The notes: generated by a model not told the origin, from the letters alone. Positions 43,372 to 52,485 are shown, counted from the stretch's first letter. The stretch: DNA of 64,000 bases from Paenalkalicoccus suaedae (GCF_006965545.2 NZ_CP041372.2:868001-932000); one strand, 5' to 3'. Translations and numbers: made by a program.

Positions 43372-43938
43372 ATGAATCTCTCTTATGAGCTAGATACGAT
43401 TGATGGGGGCAAAACGAGTTTACAGGAAGTATTAAACCAACCAACAGCGCTTGTTTTTGTACGCCACCTTGGCTGACCGATTTGCCGAGAACACCTCGCG
43501 CAGTTGCGTGAGAATTATCATGATTTTAAAGACGCAGGCATAGAAATAAAGGTGATTGTACCATCCAAAGGATCGTACATCGCACAGTTTGAAGAGGCTT
43601 TTGGCGCCTATCCGTTTGCGATTTATAGCGACCCTTCTAGAAAGCTGTATAAGGAAGCTGGTCACAAAACGATGCCGAAAGCAAAGCTTCTGGCGATGGC
43701 AACGTTAGGAGCCGTTACTGGCAAGGTGAAAAATTTCTTGCCGAAAGAAAAGGCACAAAAGGATTTTGCGATGAAATCGATGAAGACCCAGGATGTCTAC
43801 ATTCAAGGCGGAACGTGGTTGATTGATGAATCGCAGCAGGTTGTATGGAACTGGATTGATAAGGATCCAACGAATCATGTAACGATCCCGAAGCTAAAGC
43901 TAAAGGCAAAGGAGCATTTAGGGATCGTAGTTGAGTAA
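43372..43938 (+). CDS. Peroxiredoxin-like (AhpC/TSA) protein with in-frame TGA at the redox-cysteine position
   Basis: A strong start (GGGAGG, then ATG 43372) opens a frame of 189 codons that is interrupted only by TGA at codon 35 (43474-43476). The local sequence is FVRHLG-(TGA)-PICREHLAQLREN. In peroxiredoxin-like AhpC/TSA proteins, the PRXL2 type, this place is C-x-x-C, so TGA stands for the first, reactive Cys and Cys38 is the second. The frame after the stop keeps the thioredoxin-fold pattern (IEIKVIVPS, FAIYSDPSRKLYKEAG, GGTWLIDES). The protein would be a thiol or selenol peroxide reductase. Either TGA is decoded as selenocysteine or this is a one-base pseudogene; a hairpin that might serve as SECIS lies just behind it. 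The part after the stop also has internal ATG codons. Confidence 0.7.
43478..43505 (+). promoter_or_regulatory. Candidate bacterial SECIS-like hairpin after TGA
   Basis: TGCCGAG (from about 43483) pairs with CTCG-(C)-GCA (to about 43503) around a 5-base loop AACAC, with one bulged C. It begins about 6 bases after the TGA, within the range of bacterial SECIS elements. The loop lacks the usual G in its first positions unless the closing G-C pair is open. Suggestive only. Confidence 0.25.
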
Positions 43939-43969
43939 ACGATCGCATGAGCGCTTCGAATTCCGAAAC

Positions 43970-43994
43970 GTTTATCGATGGAAGAAAAGGGTAA
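43970..43994 (+). promoter_or_regulatory. SigB-type promoter
   Basis: GTTTAT at 43970 and GGGTAA at 43989 are 13 bases apart; the SigB consensus is GTTTAA-N12-15-GGGTAT. It lies 33 bases before the stress-protein-like gene. Confidence 0.65.
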
Positions 43995-44026
43995 AGAGTA
44001 AGTATTATACTCTTGGAGGAGATAAC

Positions 44027-44317
44027 ATGGATAGACAGCTTGTTGCCGTGTTAGAAACGTTAGAACAAAAGGAAGCAGTGATGAGAGAGCTTGAGATAAA
44101 AGGTGTCGACAAGGATGACGTATACATTCTCTCACGTGAGGATGAAGGAGCATCTGCGTACGATGAGCACTTTGAACATGGAAATTTTGTCGTGCTTGTT
44201 GAAGTGGAACGAGAGATCGGTAGAATCCCAGTCGAGGATGTAGACACGATCGATCAGCACCGTACACCAAAAGGGCATCACCATATGCCGCATCATCAGA
44301 TGAAGCAAGGATTATAG
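44027..44317 (+). CDS. General stress protein-like small protein
   Basis: The 96 residues begin MDRQLVAVLETLEQKEAVMR, then ELEIKGVDKDDVYILSRED, which matches the N-terminal alpha/beta unit of GSP17M/YflT-type general stress proteins. The C-terminus is His-rich (KGHHHMPHHQMKQ). ATG 44027 has TGGAGGAG; the upstream in-frame extension is not used. A SigB-type promoter lies just before it, so induction by general stress is likely, which fits the RsbQ homologue in this window. Function unknown. Confidence 0.75.
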   Translation: MDRQLVAVLETLEQKEAVMRELEIKGVDKDDVYILSREDEGASAYDEHFEHGNFVVLVEVEREIGRIPVEDVDTIDQHRTPKGHHHMPHHQMKQGL

Positions 44318-44325
44318 AAAATATC

Positions 44326-44372
44326 CGAGAGAGGGATGGCTAGAGAACGTGTAGCCGTCTCTTTTTTTGTTG
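44326..44372 (+). terminator. Terminator of stress-protein gene
   Basis: GAGAGGGATGGCTA pairs imperfectly with TAGCCGTCTC, followed by seven T. Confidence 0.75.
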
Positions 44373-44567
44373 GTCGGATAAAGATTACTGGTCAGGATCA
44401 CACTCTTAAATTAGTTGACCGCAATTTTACATTCATACTCAGCCAAAAAAAGTCACTTTACCTAAAGGGGTAATCGACGAAATTTTCTGCCTAACATGCT
44501 ATGATAGAAATAGACTGGAAAAAGCAATATATACAGCTTTCTTTTTAAGAATGAGGAGGAAGAAAAC

Positions 44568-45542
44568 ATGGAGAGTCGTTCAGATTATTGGGGTCAAACA
44601 GATGAAAAGATAAATACGTTAGTTTCCAACGTAGAGAAGGTTGTTGTTGGTAAACGACGTGAAATAGAATTAAGTTTAATTGCGATTTTAAGCGGGGGAC
44701 ACGTGCTGTTAGAGGACGTGCCAGGCGTAGGTAAGACGATGATGGTGCGGGCGATTGCGAAATCATTAGGTGCAGAGTTTAAGCGAATCCAATTTACACC
44801 GGATTTACTTCCATCAGATGTGACCGGCGTATCTGTGTACAATCAAAAATCGATGGAGTTCCAGTTTAGACCTGGACCGGTGATGGCTAATATTGTTCTT
44901 GCTGATGAAATCAACCGAACATCACCAAAAACACAGGCAGCACTTCTTGAGGCACTTGAAGAGGGGAGCGTCACAACGGATGGCGAGACACGTGAGCTCG
45001 ACCAACCGTTCTTTGTAATGGCTACGCAAAACCCAATCGAATACGGAGGCACCTACCCACTGCCAGAAGCGCAGCTAGATCGCTTTTTATTTAAATTCCG
45101 CATTGGCTATCCGACGAAGCAAGAGGAGCTAGACGTCTTAACGCGAGTAGAGAAGCAACATCCGATCGATACACTTACGGAGGTCCTCACTTTAGAAGAG
45201 CTCTTGCACATGAAGGATCAAGTAAAGACCGTCGTCGTAGGTGAGAACGTGAAGCAATATATTGTGAACGTGATTAATGCAACGAGACAGCACCATTCTA
45301 TCGCACTCGGAGCAAGTCCGCGTGCATCAATTGCGTTAATGAAGGCAGGACAAGCGTATGCGTATATTCAAGGTAGAGAGTATGTCATTCCAGATGATAT
45401 CAAATTCCTAGCACCATTTACGTTGCAGCACCGCATCATGCTTAATTCTGATGCTAAATTGTCAAACACAACGAACGAGCGTGTGATTAGTGACATCTTA
45501 ACGCAGGTGCATATTCCAGTAGGAAATGAACGAGCGCAATGA
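44568..45542 (+). CDS. yeaC: MoxR-family AAA ATPase
   Basis: A 324-residue ATPase with Walker A EDVPGVGKTM, Walker B ANIVLADEINR, sensor-1 region MATQNPIEYGGTYPLPEAQ and arginine-finger region LDRFLFK. MoxR proteins act as chaperones for assembly of envelope or metal-protein complexes with DUF58 partners. AGGAGGAAG precedes the ATG. The next gene overlaps by 4 bases. Order MoxR, DUF58, transglutaminase, guaA matches yeaC-yeaD-yebA-guaA of B. subtilis. Confidence 0.92.
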   Translation: MESRSDYWGQTDEKINTLVSNVEKVVVGKRREIELSLIAILSGGHVLLEDVPGVGKTMMVRAIAKSLGAEFKRIQFTPDLLPSDVTGVSVYNQKSMEFQFRPGPVMANIVLADEINRTSPKTQAALLEALEEGSVTTDGETRELDQPFFVMATQNPIEYGGTYPLPEAQLDRFLFKFRIGYPTKQEELDVLTRVEKQHPIDTLTEVLTLEELLHMKDQVKTVVVGENVKQYIVNVINATRQHHSIALGASPRASIALMKAGQAYAYIQGREYVIPDDIKFLAPFTLQHRIMLNSDAKLSNTTNERVISDILTQVHIPVGNERAQ

Positions 45543-46768
45543 ATAGGCGCCACCTGCTAATAGCCTGGAATCGAACAAAAAGGGTATTAAAGGTACTGCT
45601 TATTTTTGTTTTAGTCGGTGCACTTTTTGCGTACGCGATGTTCCAAGGTAACTTTGTTGCTTGGTTTTTATTCTATAGTATTACAACGATCATTTTGCTT
45701 ATGGCTATTTATGCGTTTATTCCTTTAGGAAGCTTTCGAGCATCTCGAGACAGTGGTGGAGGGGCTTTACCTGCAGGGTCAGCGCTTGAGACGAAGCTGA
45801 CTGTCACACGTAACCTTCGTTTTCCTTTCCTCTATATTCATGTAATGGATGATATGGATGCGGGACTGTCCAAGCAGCTGTCTGCTAACAGCGCCCGAAT
45901 GATTTTCTATCCATCGATGCAGCGCACGCTCGCATTTACGTATCGAATCCCTGCGCTGGAGCGAGGCAAATATGAGCATTTTGGTGTGCATTTAAGTACG
46001 AGCGATATGTTTGGCATTATCGAGAAACGTACGTTTATACCACTTACAAATGAGCTACTAGTCTATCCAAATTACTATGACTTAGATAGATGGGACGCCT
46101 ACGAGAAGCATGATTCGGAGACGACGCTATCGTTGCAGGACTTTATTGAGGACATGACATCTATATCTGGTGCTAGAGAATATGTGCCAGGGGATAAATT
46201 GACGAGCCTTGATTGGAAGGCGTCTGCACGTGCGAGTAAGCTCATGACAAAGGAGTTTGAAGAATATATTGGACAAAACTTCCTCGTTGCTTGGAATAAC
46301 TATGTCCCGAATTATGATTATGAGACACTTGTAGCCTATGAAAAGGGCATTGAGCTTGTAACATCCATTATCATGCATGCTCAAAAGCACCATATGCATG
46401 CAGGGCTATGGAGCTTTAGTAAGGTGCATAAAGAATTCCCTATTAGTGAAGTGTCGCAGCAACAAAAGCAAATTATTACGTACTTAGCGGAGCTACGGCC
46501 AGAGGACGGAAGTGCCTCCTATGAGCTAAAGGATAAAGAGGACGCTATTCCAAGTGGAGTTACGTTTATTTATGTCACGACAGTGCTTGATGATGCGACC
46601 TTCGATCGATTAAAGATTCTTTTATCGAGACGTGTGAAGGTTCTTGTTGCGTTGATTGATAAAGGGAAAGACATTGATACATGGGAATACAAACGATTAA
46701 AGGAACTGCGCGGATTAGGCGCTGATGCGATATATGTGTCCAATGGTGCAATAAATACGATGGAGTGA
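45539..46768 (+). CDS. yeaD: DUF58 domain protein
   Basis: The 409 residues have two N-terminal membrane helices (about 15-35 and 38-58), a beta-rich segment and a DUF58 domain with the hallmark SGAREYVPGDKLTSLDWKASARASKLMTKEFE near 205-240, followed by a von-Willebrand-A-like fold. DUF58 proteins pair with MoxR ATPases; their target is unknown. The start overlaps the stop of the MoxR gene (ATGA), and the transglutaminase gene begins 4 bases after its stop. Confidence 0.9.
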   Translation: MNRRHLLIAWNRTKRVLKVLLIFVLVGALFAYAMFQGNFVAWFLFYSITTIILLMAIYAFIPLGSFRASRDSGGGALPAGSALETKLTVTRNLRFPFLYIHVMDDMDAGLSKQLSANSARMIFYPSMQRTLAFTYRIPALERGKYEHFGVHLSTSDMFGIIEKRTFIPLTNELLVYPNYYDLDRWDAYEKHDSETTLSLQDFIEDMTSISGAREYVPGDKLTSLDWKASARASKLMTKEFEEYIGQNFLVAWNNYVPNYDYETLVAYEKGIELVTSIIMHAQKHHMHAGLWSFSKVHKEFPISEVSQQQKQIITYLAELRPEDGSASYELKDKEDAIPSGVTFIYVTTVLDDATFDRLKILLSRRVKVLVALIDKGKDIDTWEYKRLKELRGLGADAIYVSNGAINTME

Positions 46769-46772
46769 TGAG

Positions 46773-49037
46773 ATGGATCGGCTAAAAATGACATCCCAAA
46801 CGACCGTCACACAGCTGTTTATTTATCTATTAACGATGCTTCTTCTCTGGGAGTGGCTTCGGCCCATTCCAGTTATCTCAGCAACTGGAGAGATAGAAAT
46901 CTTTGTGTGGTTTGCGTTTTTAAGCGCATTATTAATTTTCCTACGAGTGCCACTGTTTGCCTTACTCCCGATTTTACTTGGGGCGATGGTGTACTGCATT
47001 CACTTAATGTTTTCGTTTGGATCGTTCTTTACGAGAGAAGGAGCGGGCGATACGATCCGCATGATTATCAGTGATGTACGAATAAATATCGAGTTCATCA
47101 TGAGCGGTCAATTTGCACTTTTGACCGATTTATTTCGAACGATCTTGCTCTTGCTGTTGCTAGGTCTCATTGCGTATCTACTTTATTTCTGGGTGCTTCG
47201 CATCAGACGAGCATTTTTATACATCATGAGCACGATTATTTATGTGACGATTTTAGATACGTTTACGATTGTTAATGCATCATCAGCGATCATCCGAATC
47301 GTTATTATCGGATTCTTCCTTATGACACTTCTTCACATGCTTCGCATCCAAGAAGAAGAAATTCGGATAGGAAAGCGCGGCAATGCCTTTTTATCTGCGC
47401 CGTGGCTCTACACACTCGTTGGTGTCATTGGGATCGGTGTGTTAGTTGGCGTCGTTGCACCTAAACCTGGTCCACAATGGAGTGATCCAGTACCATCTCT
47501 TCGAGGCGCTGTTTTAGGCGAGGGCGGTGGATCTGGTGGAGGTCAAACGGTGCGACGAGTAGGATATGGCGATAACGATGAACAGTTAGGCGGAGGCTTT
47601 ATCCAAGACGAGCGTGTGGTCTTCACCGCTGAGACCGATCGCGCTAATTACTGGAGAGGCGAATCAAAGCACGAGTACACGGGCAGAGGCTGGCTCTCCG
47701 ACTCCGATTATGTAGAATCAACCCTTGTTTACACAGAAAACGTGGACTACCCGATGTTTGAAGATGGAGCGGAGCTCGAACGTGAGCAAGTCTCGATCAA
47801 TATGGCAGAGGACAGCTCGTTCGCTTTATTGTTTTATCCTGGACAGCTCGTTGATGTTGATCAGGAGACCGTGCAACCGAGCGATCTGACGTTCTTTACA
47901 GATATTAATAATGGACGTCTACAAGCGCAACAAAACGGCGAAAACGTCTTTTTTGAATCGTACGATTTAACATATGAGGATCCATCCTTCCCAATCGAGA
48001 CGTTACGAGGTAGCTCTGGTGAGGACCCAGAAGCTATTAGAGATCGCTATTTACAATTACCTGATGATCTTCCAGAGCGTGTGGTAGAGCTTGCAGAAGA
48101 AATTACAGCTGAAGAAGATAACCGTTACGATATGGCTCTTGCCGTTGAACAATACTTTTCTCAAAGCGGCTTTACGTATCAAACGACGGACGTACCAATC
48201 CCAGAGGAGGGGCAGGACTACGTCGACCAATTTTTATTTGAGACGCAGGTAGGGTATTGTGATAATTACTCGACGTCGATGGCCGTCATGCTTCGCGCGT
48301 TAGATATCCCAACGCGCTGGGTAAAAGGCTTTACAGCTGGTGAAGAAATTGAGGAGCTAGACGATGAGCGTTACCTATATGAAGTGTCGAGTGGAAATGC
48401 ACACTCTTGGGTAGAAGTGTATTTCCCAGAGGTTGGCTGGGTTCCGTTCGAGCCAACGCAAGGCTTTGAGAACTACGCTGATTTTGAAGCAGAACCAGTT
48501 GATATTGAAGTTGACACTAACGATGAGAATCAAAACGAACCTGAAATGCCAGAGCGTCCAGATATGCCGGATGCAGATGGCATGGATGATCTTTTAGACG
48601 AAGGCACAGACACAAATGACGCCGAAGCTGGAGCTGGTGGCGGAGGCAATGGACCGTCCATCGGACCACTTTTTACCGTTAAAAATGTGCTCATTTCGAT
48701 TCCCGTTTTACTCTTTGTCATGCTCATGTATAACAAACAGTCGCTGCTCATAAGCCAATTCTTCATCTATCGTTATCGCGCGACAAAGACCGATAAATCC
48801 TTTGCCGGTGCCTACAAACGCCTTCTTTGGCTATTAGAAAATGAGGGGTTACCGAAAGCAGAAGGAGAGACGCTTCGCGAGTACGCAAAGCGCGTCGATT
48901 CGGTGCTAAGCTCACAGGCGATGATGAAGCTGACCGTTCAATATGAGAAGCTTTACTATGGAGGTCAGCCGACAGAAGGACAGTGGGAGAAATTGCAGAA
49001 AGATTGGGAACAAATCGTCAAATCGCTACAGACTTGA
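46773..49037 (+). CDS. yebA: Transglutaminase-like membrane protein (DUF3488/TgpA type)
   Basis: The 754 residues have six or more N-terminal membrane helices (about 10-230), a large extracytoplasmic region with a transglutaminase-like domain (about 440-570), a Pro/Asp/Glu-rich linker, another membrane helix (about 630-650) and a cytoplasmic DUF4129 tail. The papain-like triad is visible: Cys in VGYCDNYST, His in NAHSWVEVYFP and Asp in the following strand. It should modify an envelope protein under control of the MoxR/DUF58 pair. The extracytoplasmic part is very acidic. The guaA promoter overlaps its stop. Confidence 0.9.
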   Translation: MDRLKMTSQTTVTQLFIYLLTMLLLWEWLRPIPVISATGEIEIFVWFAFLSALLIFLRVPLFALLPILLGAMVYCIHLMFSFGSFFTREGAGDTIRMIISDVRINIEFIMSGQFALLTDLFRTILLLLLLGLIAYLLYFWVLRIRRAFLYIMSTIIYVTILDTFTIVNASSAIIRIVIIGFFLMTLLHMLRIQEEEIRIGKRGNAFLSAPWLYTLVGVIGIGVLVGVVAPKPGPQWSDPVPSLRGAVLGEGGGSGGGQTVRRVGYGDNDEQLGGGFIQDERVVFTAETDRANYWRGESKHEYTGRGWLSDSDYVESTLVYTENVDYPMFEDGAELEREQVSINMAEDSSFALLFYPGQLVDVDQETVQPSDLTFFTDINNGRLQAQQNGENVFFESYDLTYEDPSFPIETLRGSSGEDPEAIRDRYLQLPDDLPERVVELAEEITAEEDNRYDMALAVEQYFSQSGFTYQTTDVPIPEEGQDYVDQFLFETQVGYCDNYSTSMAVMLRALDIPTRWVKGFTAGEEIEELDDERYLYEVSSGNAHSWVEVYFPEVGWVPFEPTQGFENYADFEAEPVDIEVDTNDENQNEPEMPERPDMPDADGMDDLLDEGTDTNDAEAGAGGGGNGPSIGPLFTVKNVLISIPVLLFVMLMYNKQSLLISQFFIYRYRATKTDKSFAGAYKRLLWLLENEGLPKAEGETLREYAKRVDSVLSSQAMMKLTVQYEKLYYGGQPTEGQWEKLQKDWEQIVKSLQT

Positions 49038-49062
49038 CCTATATCAAAGGAATTGATAAAAT
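49034..49062 (+). promoter_or_regulatory. SigA promoter of guaA
   Basis: TTGACC at 49034 and TAAAAT at 49057 are 17 bases apart. The -35 element overlaps the end of yebA. Confidence 0.7.
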
Positions 49063-49091
49063 GATGCAGTATTTATAGACGAAAACGTGTT

Positions 49092-49165
49092 ACCTCATAT
49101 ATCCTCGAGAATATGGCTCGAGAGTCTCTACCGGACCGCCGTAAAGGGTCTGACTATGAAGGTGG
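49092..49165 (+). promoter_or_regulatory. Guanine-class purine riboswitch (guaA leader)
   Basis: P1 is ACCT/AGGT. The core has ATATGGCTCGAGAGTCTCTACC, then CCGTAAA and CTGACTATGA in the right order. The base before TATGA is C, which pairs with guanine or hypoxanthine; adenine forms have U there. P2 is CCTCGAG-type and the loop sequences for kissing are present. It should lower guaA expression when guanine is plentiful. Confidence 0.92.
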
Positions 49166-49176
49166 TCTTTCTGCTT

Positions 49177-49240
49177 ATGCTGGAATTCTGCCTTCGTATT
49201 TTTTTATGCGGAGTGCGAGGTTCCAGCTTTTTTGTTTTCA
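49177..49240 (+). terminator. Riboswitch-controlled terminator before guaA
   Basis: GCTGGAA pairs with TTCCAGC, with further partial pairing inside, followed by six T. Confidence 0.8.
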
Positions 49241-49288
49241 ACATGAATTTGATCTGCATTGCCTAATAAGGCAGGAAGGGGAGCATGC

Positions 49289-50824
49289 ATGGAAATCAAT
49301 GAAAAGGTTATTGTCCTAGACTTTGGTGGACAGTACAATCAGTTAATCACAAGAAGAATCCGCGACTTAGGAGTATTCAGTGAGCTCGTTTCTCACAAGA
49401 TTACAGCGGCAGAAGTGAAGGAAATGAATCCGAAGGGCATCATTTTCTCAGGAGGTCCAGGTAGCGTATATGCCGACGGCGCACCTCGCTGCGACGAAGA
49501 GATTTTTGACTTAGGCATCCCAGTACTTGGGATTTGCTACGGAATGCAGCTTATGACACACCACTTCAAAGGACCAGTTGAAGCGGCGAATCATCGTGAG
49601 TACGGAAAAGCACTTATTACAATCGAGCAAGAATCTCTTTTATTTAAAGGTCTTCCAAACGAGCAATCTGTATGGATGAGCCACGGAGATTTAGTAAAAG
49701 CGCCACCTGCAGACTTTGTGGTTGATGCAACAAACGTCTCTTGCCCAGTAGCTGCAATGAGCAATAAAGAACGCAACCTTTATGGCGTACAGTTCCACCC
49801 AGAAGTTCGTAACTCCGAATTCGGCAACGAAATGCTTCGTAACTTTGTGTACGAAATTTGCGAGTGTGAAGGCAACTGGTCGATGGAAAACTTCATCGAG
49901 ATTGAAATTGAAAAAGTACGAGAAGCTGTTGGTAATCGCAAAGTTCTTTGCGCATTAAGTGGCGGAGTAGACTCCTCTGTCGTAGCAGCTCTTATTCATA
50001 AAGCAATCGGCGATCAGCTGATCTGTATGTTTATCGATCACGGTCTTCTTCGTAAAGGAGAAGCAGAAAGCGTCATGGAGACATTCGGAGAAGGCTTTGA
50101 CATGAACGTTGTCAAAATCGACGCACAAGAGCGTTTCCTATCTAAGCTTGATGGAGTAAGCGACCCTGAGCAAAAGCGTAAAATCATCGGAAACGAATTC
50201 ATTTATGTATTCGAAGAAGAAGCTAGCAAGCTTGAAGACGTTGATTTCCTCGCGCAAGGTACACTTTACACAGACATCATTGAGAGTGGTACAGACACAG
50301 CTCAAACAATCAAATCTCACCATAACGTAGGTGGTCTTCCAGAAGACATGAAGTTTGATTTAATCGAGCCACTTAACACCCTCTTTAAGGATGAAGTACG
50401 TGAAGTTGGTTCTGAGCTTGGACTACCTGACGAGATCGTATGGCGCCAGCCGTTCCCAGGCCCAGGTTTAGGAATCCGTGTGCTTGGCGAGATTACAGAA
50501 GAAAAACTAGAGATCGTTCGTGAATCGGATCAAATCCTTCGCGACGAAATCAAAAAAGCAGGCCTCGACCGCGAAATCTGGCAGTACTTCACGGCACTTC
50601 CAGACATGCGCAGCGTAGGTGTAATGGGTGACGAGCGTACGTATGACTACACAGTAGGTATTCGTGCCGTAACGTCCATCGACGGAATGACGTCCGATTG
50701 GGCACGTATCCCTTATGACGTGTTAGAAGTTATCTCAACTCGTATTGTAAACGAAGTAAAGAGTGTCAACCGCGTCGTGTACGACGTAACGTCTAAGCCA
50801 CCTTCAACGATTGAGTGGGAATAA
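49289..50824 (+). CDS. guaA: GMP synthase (glutamine-hydrolysing)
   Basis: It converts XMP to GMP with glutamine and ATP. The 511 residues hold a class-I glutamine amidotransferase domain (about 8-200; nucleophile in GICYGMQ, His and Glu in QFHPEV), an ATP pyrophosphatase domain with the PP-loop LSGGVDSSV (about 225-235) and a C-terminal dimerisation domain ending [10 protein letters not shown]. The ATG at 49289 has GGAAGGGGAG; the extension from 49259 is not used. Preceded by a guanine-type riboswitch and terminator, followed by a strong terminator. Confidence 0.98.
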   Translation: MEINEKVIVLDFGGQYNQLITRRIRDLGVFSELVSHKITAAEVKEMNPKGIIFSGGPGSVYADGAPRCDEEIFDLGIPVLGICYGMQLMTHHFKGPVEAANHREYGKALITIEQESLLFKGLPNEQSVWMSHGDLVKAPPADFVVDATNVSCPVAAMSNKERNLYGVQFHPEVRNSEFGNEMLRNFVYEICECEGNWSMENFIEIEIEKVREAVGNRKVLCALSGGVDSSVVAALIHKAIGDQLICMFIDHGLLRKGEAESVMETFGEGFDMNVVKIDAQERFLSKLDGVSDPEQKRKIIGNEFIYVFEEEASKLEDVDFLAQGTLYTDIIESGTDTAQTIKSHHNVGGLPEDMKFDLIEPLNTLFKDEVREVGSELGLPDEIVWRQPFPGPGLGIRVLGEITEEKLEIVRESDQILRDEIKKAGLDREIWQYFTALPDMRSVGVMGDERTYDYTVGIRAVTSIDGMTSDWARIPYDVLEVISTRIVNEVKSVNRVVYDVTSKPPSTIEWE

Positions 50825-50840
50825 GAATATAGACTTTTTA

Positions 50841-50880
50841 AATAAGCTAGGCATCCGCTGAGGAATGCCTAGCTTATTTT
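50841..50880 (+). terminator. Terminator of guaA
   Basis: AATAAGCTAGGCAT pairs with ATGCCTAGCTTATT, followed by T. Confidence 0.9.
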
Positions 50881-50919
50881 ATGTTAGGAGGCTTTTTAAA
50901 GGCTGCTGGCAAATGATGC

Positions 50920-51035
50920 TCGAGGACGTGCAAACGATATAGGAGAAGGCACAAACAAGGTACGAGGAAGGACAAACAGGTTAAGCGGAGGGACAAACGA
51001 AGGTCCAAAAAGTGCAAAGGAAGACCGACCGAACG
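50920..51035 (+). repeat. Degenerate array with 21-bp period
   Basis: GCAAACGATATAGGA, GCACAAACAAGG, GGACAAACAGG and GGACAAACGAAGG follow at 21-base steps; decayed units (GTGCAAAGG, CGAACAAACC) continue. The core GGACAAAC is unlike the GGTACATAA of the 20-bp arrays, but the architecture (short core, variable spacer, right behind a terminator) is the same. Confidence 0.7.
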
Positions 51036-51131
51036 AACAAACCTGTATAAAACGCAAGAATTTATAAAATACAATAATTATTTATTGTAAAACGATAAAA
51101 TATAGCATATACTACTTGTAAATATTATGAA

Positions 51132-51623
51132 ATGAGGTGTCAAATAATGAAACAAGGAACCACACTGTTCTTAAAGATCAGTTTAGTAGTAGTTGGTATC
51201 ATTATTCTTAGTATGAGTCTCTTTTTACTCCCGTGGCTATCTCAAGAAGCCATCGTAATCTCTCCTGATCTAAGCTATCTGCAATACCCAGTGTTAATCG
51301 GCATATACGTCACAGCCATACCGTTTTTTATAGCTCTCTACCAATCGTTTGCCCTGTTAAAACGAATTGACGAACACAATGCATTCTCTTATTTTTCTGT
51401 TAAGGCATTAAAAAATATTAAACAATGCGCAATGACAATAGCCGGTCTTTATACGCTTGGAATCATTGCTCTATTTTTCCTCCATGCGCTCCATCCGAGC
51501 ATCGCGCTCGTTGGTTTAGCTATCCTTTTCGCATCTGTAATTATTGCAGTGTTCGCGTCGCTGCTTCAAAAGCTATTACTCCAAGCTCTATTAATTAAGT
51601 CAGAAAACGAATTAACAGTCTGA
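51132..51623 (+). CDS. DUF2975 membrane protein
   Basis: The 163 residues form four membrane helices (about 12-33, 52-72, 98-120 and 125-155), with the family pattern of a basic loop containing LKRIDEHNAFS between the second and third. Function unknown. It almost always stands beside a YozG-type regulator, as here. An AT-rich promoter region and GAGGTG precede it. Confidence 0.85.
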   Translation: MRCQIMKQGTTLFLKISLVVVGIIILSMSLFLLPWLSQEAIVISPDLSYLQYPVLIGIYVTAIPFFIALYQSFALLKRIDEHNAFSYFSVKALKNIKQCAMTIAGLYTLGIIALFFLHALHPSIALVGLAILFASVIIAVFASLLQKLLLQALLIKSENELTV

Positions 51624-51633
51624 GGTGAACAAC

Positions 51634-51846
51634 GTGCCAATCATTATCAACATCGATGTCATGCTAGCCAAAAGAAAAATGAGTGTCACAGAGCTATCTG
51701 AAAAAGTAGGCATCACAATGGCCAATATTTCTATTCTTAAAAATGGAAAAGCCAAAGCTATTCGCATCTCCACACTCGAAGCAATCTGCAAAACATTAGA
51801 CTGCCAGCCAGGTGACATTCTAGAATATCAGCCAGACAATAATTGA
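51634..51846 (+). CDS. XRE-family regulator (YozG-like)
   Basis: A compact helix-turn-helix protein of 70 residues: INIDVMLAKRKMSVTELSEK, then VGITMANISILKNGKAKAIR as recognition region and CKTLDCQPGDILEY at the end. It probably represses the DUF2975 operon. GTG 51634 is preferred over GTG 51625, because related proteins begin directly at IIINIDVML and GAGGTG then serves as ribosome site. Confidence 0.85.
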   Translation: MPIIINIDVMLAKRKMSVTELSEKVGITMANISILKNGKAKAIRISTLEAICKTLDCQPGDILEYQPDNN

Positions 51847-52166
51847 TCGAGACGAACCATCACATCACTGATCAAGCGTCCAACTGCCTAGCCTTTTTTA
51901 CAGAAACCACATAACAGACCTGCTAGAAAGCAGTCTCCCAAACGATACGACCTCCCGCGTCAAAATCATGCCTCCAACGAGTAACACTGTCGACGCAGGG
52001 GCATCGCCATCGTAATGGAAGATAAGCAGACGATATAATAAGCATTTGAGGTCAACAGCTACGACAAAACACATTCATTTAACAAATTAATGGGAAATCA
52101 TGCTATACTTGAACAAAAGAACTGCTAACCATGACGAATCAGCCACTTCAAAAAGGAGGCCTACCC
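51847..52166 (+). other. Intergenic region
   Basis: No gene, repeat or known RNA is seen. A possible -10 element TATACT lies near 52102, and AAAAAGGAGG at the end serves the next gene. Confidence 0.35.
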
Positions 52167-52397
52167 ATGGAATTATTATTACCCATCACACTCACATTTA
52201 TCGTTGGAGGCTTTATTATTCTCATCTCTAGAAAAAAAGCAATGGAGACGAAGCTAGCTTCCATCCAAGGTGACACAGTAAACGCACAAAGCACTGCAAA
52301 AACAAACTCCATCATAAGATGGATTATGCTCACAGTAGCGTGGGGCATCATCAGCATGTTCCTCGTCGTCTACCTCTTCCACTATTATTCCGGCTAA
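52167..52397 (+). CDS. Small two-helix membrane protein
   Basis: Not recognised. The 76 residues contain an N-terminal helix (about 4-22), a basic and polar loop (RKKAMETKLASIQGDTVNAQ) and a second helix (about 45-68). ATG 52167 is supported by AAAAAGGAGG; the frame upstream to 52131 is not used. It stands alone before the pbuG riboswitch. Confidence 0.65.
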   Translation: MELLLPITLTFIVGGFIILISRKKAMETKLASIQGDTVNAQSTAKTNSIIRWIMLTVAWGIISMFLVVYLFHYYSG

Positions 52398-52455
52398 CGA
52401 TAAACCGTTTTCCTAACAAAAACATCCAAAATTAAAATTTCATTCGGATTTTACA

Positions 52456-52485
52456 TTGACAATCTTCAACTCCACCTGCTACACT
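52456..52485 (+). promoter_or_regulatory. SigA promoter of pbuG
   Basis: TTGACA at 52456 and TACACT at 52480, 18 bases apart. A PurBox-like sequence (complement of ATTCGGATTTT) lies just upstream at about 52440-52452, with one mismatch in the CCGAAC core. Confidence 0.65.

Noticed and set aside
43875-44270. Minus-strand ORF of 131 codons
   Set aside because: It overlaps the peroxiredoxin and stress-protein genes, which have family matches and ribosome sites.
51132-51846. Toxin-antitoxin module (membrane protein plus XRE regulator)
   Set aside because: The pair matches DUF2975 with a YozG-type regulator, and the membrane protein is too large and conserved in style for a small membrane toxin.
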